DNA of 64,000 nt from Catellatospora vulcania (lineage in GTDB: Bacteria > Actinomycetota > Actinomycetes > Mycobacteriales > Micromonosporaceae). The stretch spans positions 62,001 to 126,000 of the forward strand of contig NZ_ML769304.1 of the NCBI RefSeq assembly GCF_009720385.1. Reading direction: 5' to 3'. Shown here piece by piece: positions 60,393 to 64,000 of this stretch; the stretch's first letter is position 1; the number at the start of each line of letters is the position of its first letter. A program made the position numbers and the translations under genes. The notes below the pieces were generated by a model. The model had not been told where the DNA came from. It worked only from the letters and a program-made list of their open reading frames with translations, and searched no databases.

Positions 60393-61987
60393 TGGACGCC
60401 TACGACGTGATCATTATCGGGACCGGCGCCGGCGGCGGCACCCTGGCCCGCTACCTCGCCCCGTCCGGCAAGCGCATCCTGCTGCTCGAACGCGGCGACT
60501 GGCTGCCCCGCGAACCCGAGAACTGGGACACCGCCGAGGTCTTCATCGACAGCCGCTACATCTCCCCCGACACCTGGTACGACCGGCACGGCTCGGCGTT
60601 CCAGCCGCAGGTCCACTACTTCGTCGGCGGCGCCACCAAGCTCTACGGCGCGGCCCTCTACCGGCTGCGCCGCGAGGACTTCGGCCAGCTCCAGCACCAC
60701 GACGGCATCAGCCCGGCGTGGCCCATCTCCTACGAGGAGATGGAGCCCTATTACACGATGGCCGAGCAGCTCTACGAGGTGCACGGCAACCGCGGCGAGG
60801 ACCCCACCGAACCGCCCGCGTCCGGGCCGTACCCGTTCCCGGCGGTGTCCCACGAACCACGTATCCAGCAGCTGTCCGACGACCTCGCCAACGCCGGCTA
60901 CCGCCCGTTCCACGCCCCCGTCGGGGTGCGGCTCAACGAGCAGAACATGCCCTACAGCATCTGCGTACGCTGCCAGCACTGCGACGGCTTCCCCTGCCCG
61001 CTGCACGCCAAGTCCGACGCGGAGACCCTCGCGGTGCGGCCCGCGCTGCAGGCGCCCAACGTCACCCTGCTGACCCACGCCCACGTCACCCGGCTGGAGA
61101 CCAACGCCGCCGGGACCGCGGTGACCCAGGTCGTCGTCGACCACGAAGGCCACGAGGAGCGCTACGCCGCCGACATCATCGTCGTGTCCGCCGGCGCCGC
61201 CAACTCGGCGAAACTGCTGCTCATGTCGGCCAACGACCGCCACCCGCGGGGCCTGGCCAACGCTTCGGACCAGGTCGGGCGCAACTACATGTACCACCTG
61301 TCCCAGGCCGTGCTCGCCCTGTCCCGCGAACCGAACAACACCCGGTTCCAGAAGACGCTGGGCCTCAACGACTTCTATTTCCGCGGACCCGACTTCGACT
61401 ACCCCATGGGCAACATCCAGATGATCGGCAAATCCGAGGCCGACATGTACCGCGGCGAGAAGCCCTTGGCGACGAAACTCGCGCCGAGCTGGGCACTGGC
61501 CGACGTCGCCCGGCACGCCGTCGACTTCTGGCTGTCCACCGAGGACCTGCCGCAGCCCGACAACCGGGTCACCGTCAGCCGGGACGGCAGCATCGTGCTG
61601 GACTACACGCCGAGCAACCCGACCGCCGCCAAACGCCTCTACCACCAGCTCAAGTCGATGCTCGGCACGATGCGGCTGCACGAGGACCACCTGATCCACC
61701 GGTTCGCCTACATGAAGACCGACATTCCCATCGCCGGAGTCGCCCACCAGGCCGGCACCTGCCGCTTCGGCGCCGACCCGGCCACCAGCGTGCTCGACGC
61801 GCACTGCAAGGCGCACGAACTCGACAACCTGTACGTCGTCGACACGAGCTTCTTCCCGAGCATCGGCGCGGTCAACCCGGCGCTCACCGCGATGGCCAAC
61901 GCTCTGCGCGTCGGCGAGCACCTGGCCGGACGCCTCGGCGTCAGCTACGCCGCATCCGCCGCCACGGCCCCGGGAGCGCCCCGGTGA
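60392..61987 (+). CDS. GMC-family oxidoreductase
   Basis: 531 residues. FAD motif IIIGTGAGGGTLARYLA, GMC signatures YFVGGATKLYGAALYRL, and the C-terminal catalytic block AGVAHQAGTCRFGADP and FPSIGAVNPALTAMANALR. A Cys-rich patch CVRCQHCDGFPCPLHAK lies mid-protein. It probably oxidises a sugar or alcohol to aldehyde/acid. It overlaps the SCP2-like gene. Confidence 0.92.
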   Translation: MDAYDVIIIGTGAGGGTLARYLAPSGKRILLLERGDWLPREPENWDTAEVFIDSRYISPDTWYDRHGSAFQPQVHYFVGGATKLYGAALYRLRREDFGQLQHHDGISPAWPISYEEMEPYYTMAEQLYEVHGNRGEDPTEPPASGPYPFPAVSHEPRIQQLSDDLANAGYRPFHAPVGVRLNEQNMPYSICVRCQHCDGFPCPLHAKSDAETLAVRPALQAPNVTLLTHAHVTRLETNAAGTAVTQVVVDHEGHEERYAADIIVVSAGAANSAKLLLMSANDRHPRGLANASDQVGRNYMYHLSQAVLALSREPNNTRFQKTLGLNDFYFRGPDFDYPMGNIQMIGKSEADMYRGEKPLATKLAPSWALADVARHAVDFWLSTEDLPQPDNRVTVSRDGSIVLDYTPSNPTAAKRLYHQLKSMLGTMRLHEDHLIHRFAYMKTDIPIAGVAHQAGTCRFGADPATSVLDAHCKAHELDNLYVVDTSFFPSIGAVNPALTAMANALRVGEHLAGRLGVSYAASAATAPGAPR

Positions 61988-62349
61988 CCGACCCGACCGC
62001 CGACTACTTCCAGAGTCTCGGCGAACACGGCCGCTACCCGCTGCTGCGCGCCACCAAGGGCACCATCCGGTTCGACCTCGGCGGCGACGGCCACGCCGAA
62101 CACTGGCGCGTCACCATCGACAAAGGCCGCATCGAGGTCGGCCGCGGCAGCGAACCCGCCGACTGCGTCGTGCACGTCGCCAAGAACCTGTTCGACGGCA
62201 TGGTCACCGGCCAGGTCAACACCATGGCCGCGGTGCTGCGCGGCCAGATCGACGTCGAAGGCGAGCTGCACCTCATCGTCATGCTGCAACGGCTGTTCCC
62301 CGGGCGGCCGTCGCTGCCCGCACCGGCAACCCGGAGGCACCGGAAATGA
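61984..62349 (+). CDS. SCP2 sterol-carrier-like domain protein
   Basis: 121 residues from GTG 61984. GTIRFDLGGDG, WRVTIDKGRIEVGRG and ADCVVHVAKNLFDGMVTGQV form a single SCP2 fold, which binds lipids or hydrophobic substrates. Overlapped by both neighbours. It may present substrate or stabilise the GMC enzyme. Confidence 0.85.
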   Translation: MTDPTADYFQSLGEHGRYPLLRATKGTIRFDLGGDGHAEHWRVTIDKGRIEVGRGSEPADCVVHVAKNLFDGMVTGQVNTMAAVLRGQIDVEGELHLIVMLQRLFPGRPSLPAPATRRHRK

Positions 62350-64000
62350 CCACCACCGGCTCTGTCAGCACCCTGGACGGCAACACGTTCGTCGTCAGCG
62401 ACACCGCCGGCGACATCGACGCCTCACCCACCGAACCCAACGGCCTGTTCTCCTGGGACACCCGCTACCTGTCCCGGTGGGTGCTCACCCTCGACGGCCA
62501 CCGCCTCAACCCGCTGTCCACCGACGACCTGCACTACTTCGAGACCCGGTTCTTCCTCGTGCCCGGCACCGGCACCGTGTACGTCGACGCGACCCTGTCG
62601 ATCATCCGCCGCCGCGAGGTCGTCGACGGGTTCCGCGAGGAGCTCACCATCCTCAACCACAGCGCGACCCCCGTCGACCTCACCCTGCGGCTCGACGCCG
62701 CCGCCGACTTCGCCGACCTGTTCGAGGTCAAGGACCACCTCAAGAAGAAGGGCAAGTACTACACCCGCATCGAGGACAACCTGCTGCTGCTCGGGTACGA
62801 GCGCGAGACGTACCGCCGCGAGACCCTCATCAACACCGCCGCCTCCACCCACGTCGACGCGCACGGTCAGACCGCCGAGGCCCCCGCCGCCGCCATCGAC
62901 GACGACGGCGTCACGTTCACCGTGCACCTCGGCGGGCACAGCAGCTGGACCACCGACCTGCATGTGCGCTGCTCGCTGTGGGGCTGGGCGGCCAACCAGC
63001 GCGTCACCGCCCGCACCGAGTCCGGGCACACCCGCAAGGACATGGAAGAGGATCTCGAGGAGTGGTTCGCCGGGGCCCCGAAACTGGAATGCGACTGGGA
63101 ACCCCTCAAGCACACCTACCGGCGCAGCCTCACCGACCTGGCCGCGCTGCGGTTCGCCCCGATGACCTCCGGTGAACGCACCCTGCCCGCCGCCGGGCTG
63201 CCCTGGTTCATGACCATGTTCGGCCGCGACAGCATCCTCACCAGCCTGCAGGCGCTGCCGTACGCGCCGTCGCTGGCCGCCACCACGCTGGCCGAGCTGG
63301 GAGCCCGCCAGGGCAGCCGGATCGACGACTTCCGCGACGAGGACCCCGGCAAGATCCTGCACGAGATGCGCTACGGCGAGCTCACCGCCTTCGAGGAACG
63401 CCCGCACTCCCCCTACTACGGCTCCGCCGACAGCACCGCCCTGTTCCTCATCCTGCTCGACGAGTACGAGCGCTGGAGCGGCGACACCAAGCTGGTCCGC
63501 GACCTCGAATTCGAGGCCCGCGCCGCCCTCGACTGGATCGACCAGTACGCCGACCTGCGCGGCGACGGCTACGTCTGGTACGAGACCCGCAACCCCGACA
63601 CCGGCCTGGAGAACCAGTGCTGGAAGGACTCCTGGGACTCCATCTCCTACTCCGACGGCCGCCTGCCCGGCTTCCCCCGCGCCACCTGCGAACTGCAGGG
63701 CTACACCTACGACGCCAAGAAACGCGCCGCACGCCTGGCCCGTACCGTCTGGCAGGACCCGACCCTGGCCGACCGGCTCGACGAGGAGGCCGCCGACCTC
63801 AAACGCCGCTTCAACCGCGACTTCTGGATCGAGGACCGCAAGTACTACGCCCTGGCGCTGGACGCCGACGGCACCCAGGTCGACTCCCTGTCCTCGAACA
63901 TCGGGCACCTGCTCTGGTCCGGCATCGTCGAGCGCCGCCGCGCCCACCACGTCGTCGAACACCTGCTCGGGCCACGCCTCTACTCCGGCTGGGGCATCCG
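62346..64000 (+). CDS. Glycogen-debranching-type amylo-alpha-1,6-glucosidase, C-terminus beyond window
   Basis: About 551 residues are visible. An N-terminal beta domain (FVVSDTAGDIDASPTEPNGL, FSWDTRYLSRWVL) is followed by an (alpha/alpha)6 barrel with PWFMTMFGRDSILTSLQAL and WYETRNPDTGLENQCWKDSW. It belongs to the family of GDE/GH15-like proteins in actinobacteria. ATG overlaps the SCP2 stop (ATGA). Confidence 0.9.
   Translation, partial: MTTTGSVSTLDGNTFVVSDTAGDIDASPTEPNGLFSWDTRYLSRWVLTLDGHRLNPLSTDDLHYFETRFFLVPGTGTVYVDATLSIIRRREVVDGFREELTILNHSATPVDLTLRLDAAADFADLFEVKDHLKKKGKYYTRIEDNLLLLGYERETYRRETLINTAASTHVDAHGQTAEAPAAAIDDDGVTFTVHLGGHSSWTTDLHVRCSLWGWAANQRVTARTESGHTRKDMEEDLEEWFAGAPKLECDWEPLKHTYRRSLTDLAALRFAPMTSGERTLPAAGLPWFMTMFGRDSILTSLQALPYAPSLAATTLAELGARQGSRIDDFRDEDPGKILHEMRYGELTAFEERPHSPYYGSADSTALFLILLDEYERWSGDTKLVRDLEFEARAALDWIDQYADLRGDGYVWYETRNPDTGLENQCWKDSWDSISYSDGRLPGFPRATCELQGYTYDAKKRAARLARTVWQDPTLADRLDEEAADLKRRFNRDFWIEDRKYYALALDADGTQVDSLSSNIGHLLWSGIVERRRAHHVVEHLLGPRLYSGWGI

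Noticed and set aside
62424-63962. 512-codon open frame on the minus strand
   Set aside because: It lies wholly opposite the glycogen-debranching-type gene and encodes Val/Gly/Ala-rich sequence with no family features.

Overview
The window is GC-rich (about 70%) actinobacterial chromosome, with GTG starts, ATGA/TGATG stop-start overlaps and a mycothiol-type DinB-like protein. Gene content (GPP34, DUF2332, DUF2267, DUF6582, DUF4142, PaoABC-like oxidase) and REP-like palindromes suggest Micromonosporaceae. That placement is inference; no rRNA or tRNA is present to confirm it.

1-4741: a meta-cleavage aromatic catabolism cluster. FAH hydrolase, FAD monooxygenase and cyclase-family hydrolase lie on the minus strand, and a LysR regulator and an extradiol dioxygenase on the plus strand. 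The two catabolic promoters share a 33-bp motif. 4872-21431: an accessory zone of single genes (GH65, DUF1360, SnoaL-like, two GAF-ANTAR regulators, STAS, SRPBCC, alcohol dehydrogenases, MBL hydrolase, prolyl aminopeptidase). It holds several decayed genes (trhA, comB, an anti-sigma kinase half, an ADH lacking its N-terminus) and three promoter matches of the actinobacterial SigB/stress type.

21930-32553: the most unusual locus, nine tightly packed co-directional genes. They encode a radical-SAM enzyme with unusual cysteine spacing, an ATP-grasp-like protein, a complete Liv-type ABC importer, a YbaK-type editing deacylase, a circularly permuted ATP-grasp ligase and an MFS exporter. It is preceded by a perfect Crp-type palindrome and looks like a biosynthesis, transport and self-protection operon for a modified amino acid or small peptide.

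32703-43422: a DinB-like protein, a MalEFG-type sugar importer with its LacI regulator, an FKBP isomerase and assorted housekeeping or hypothetical genes. 43424-45530: an IS607-family element (TnpB plus a serine recombinase whose active-site Ser and Arg are replaced). 45545-48734: a small stress membrane protein, a VapBC-like pair, and, divergent from it, an RNA ligase plus HD-Pnk end-healing enzyme (RNA repair). 48744-51398: trehalose phosphatase, PfkB kinase and SurE.

51492-56107: a membrane protein, DUF6582 and a three-subunit molybdenum aldehyde/xanthine oxidase. 56384-64000: DUF2267, a secreted protein, then a chain of overlapping genes: NDH-2-like oxidoreductase, Zwf, a 26-codon ORF coupled on both sides, GMC oxidoreductase, SCP2-like protein and a glycogen-debranching-type glucosidase running off the window. 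No tRNA, rRNA or CRISPR array was seen.
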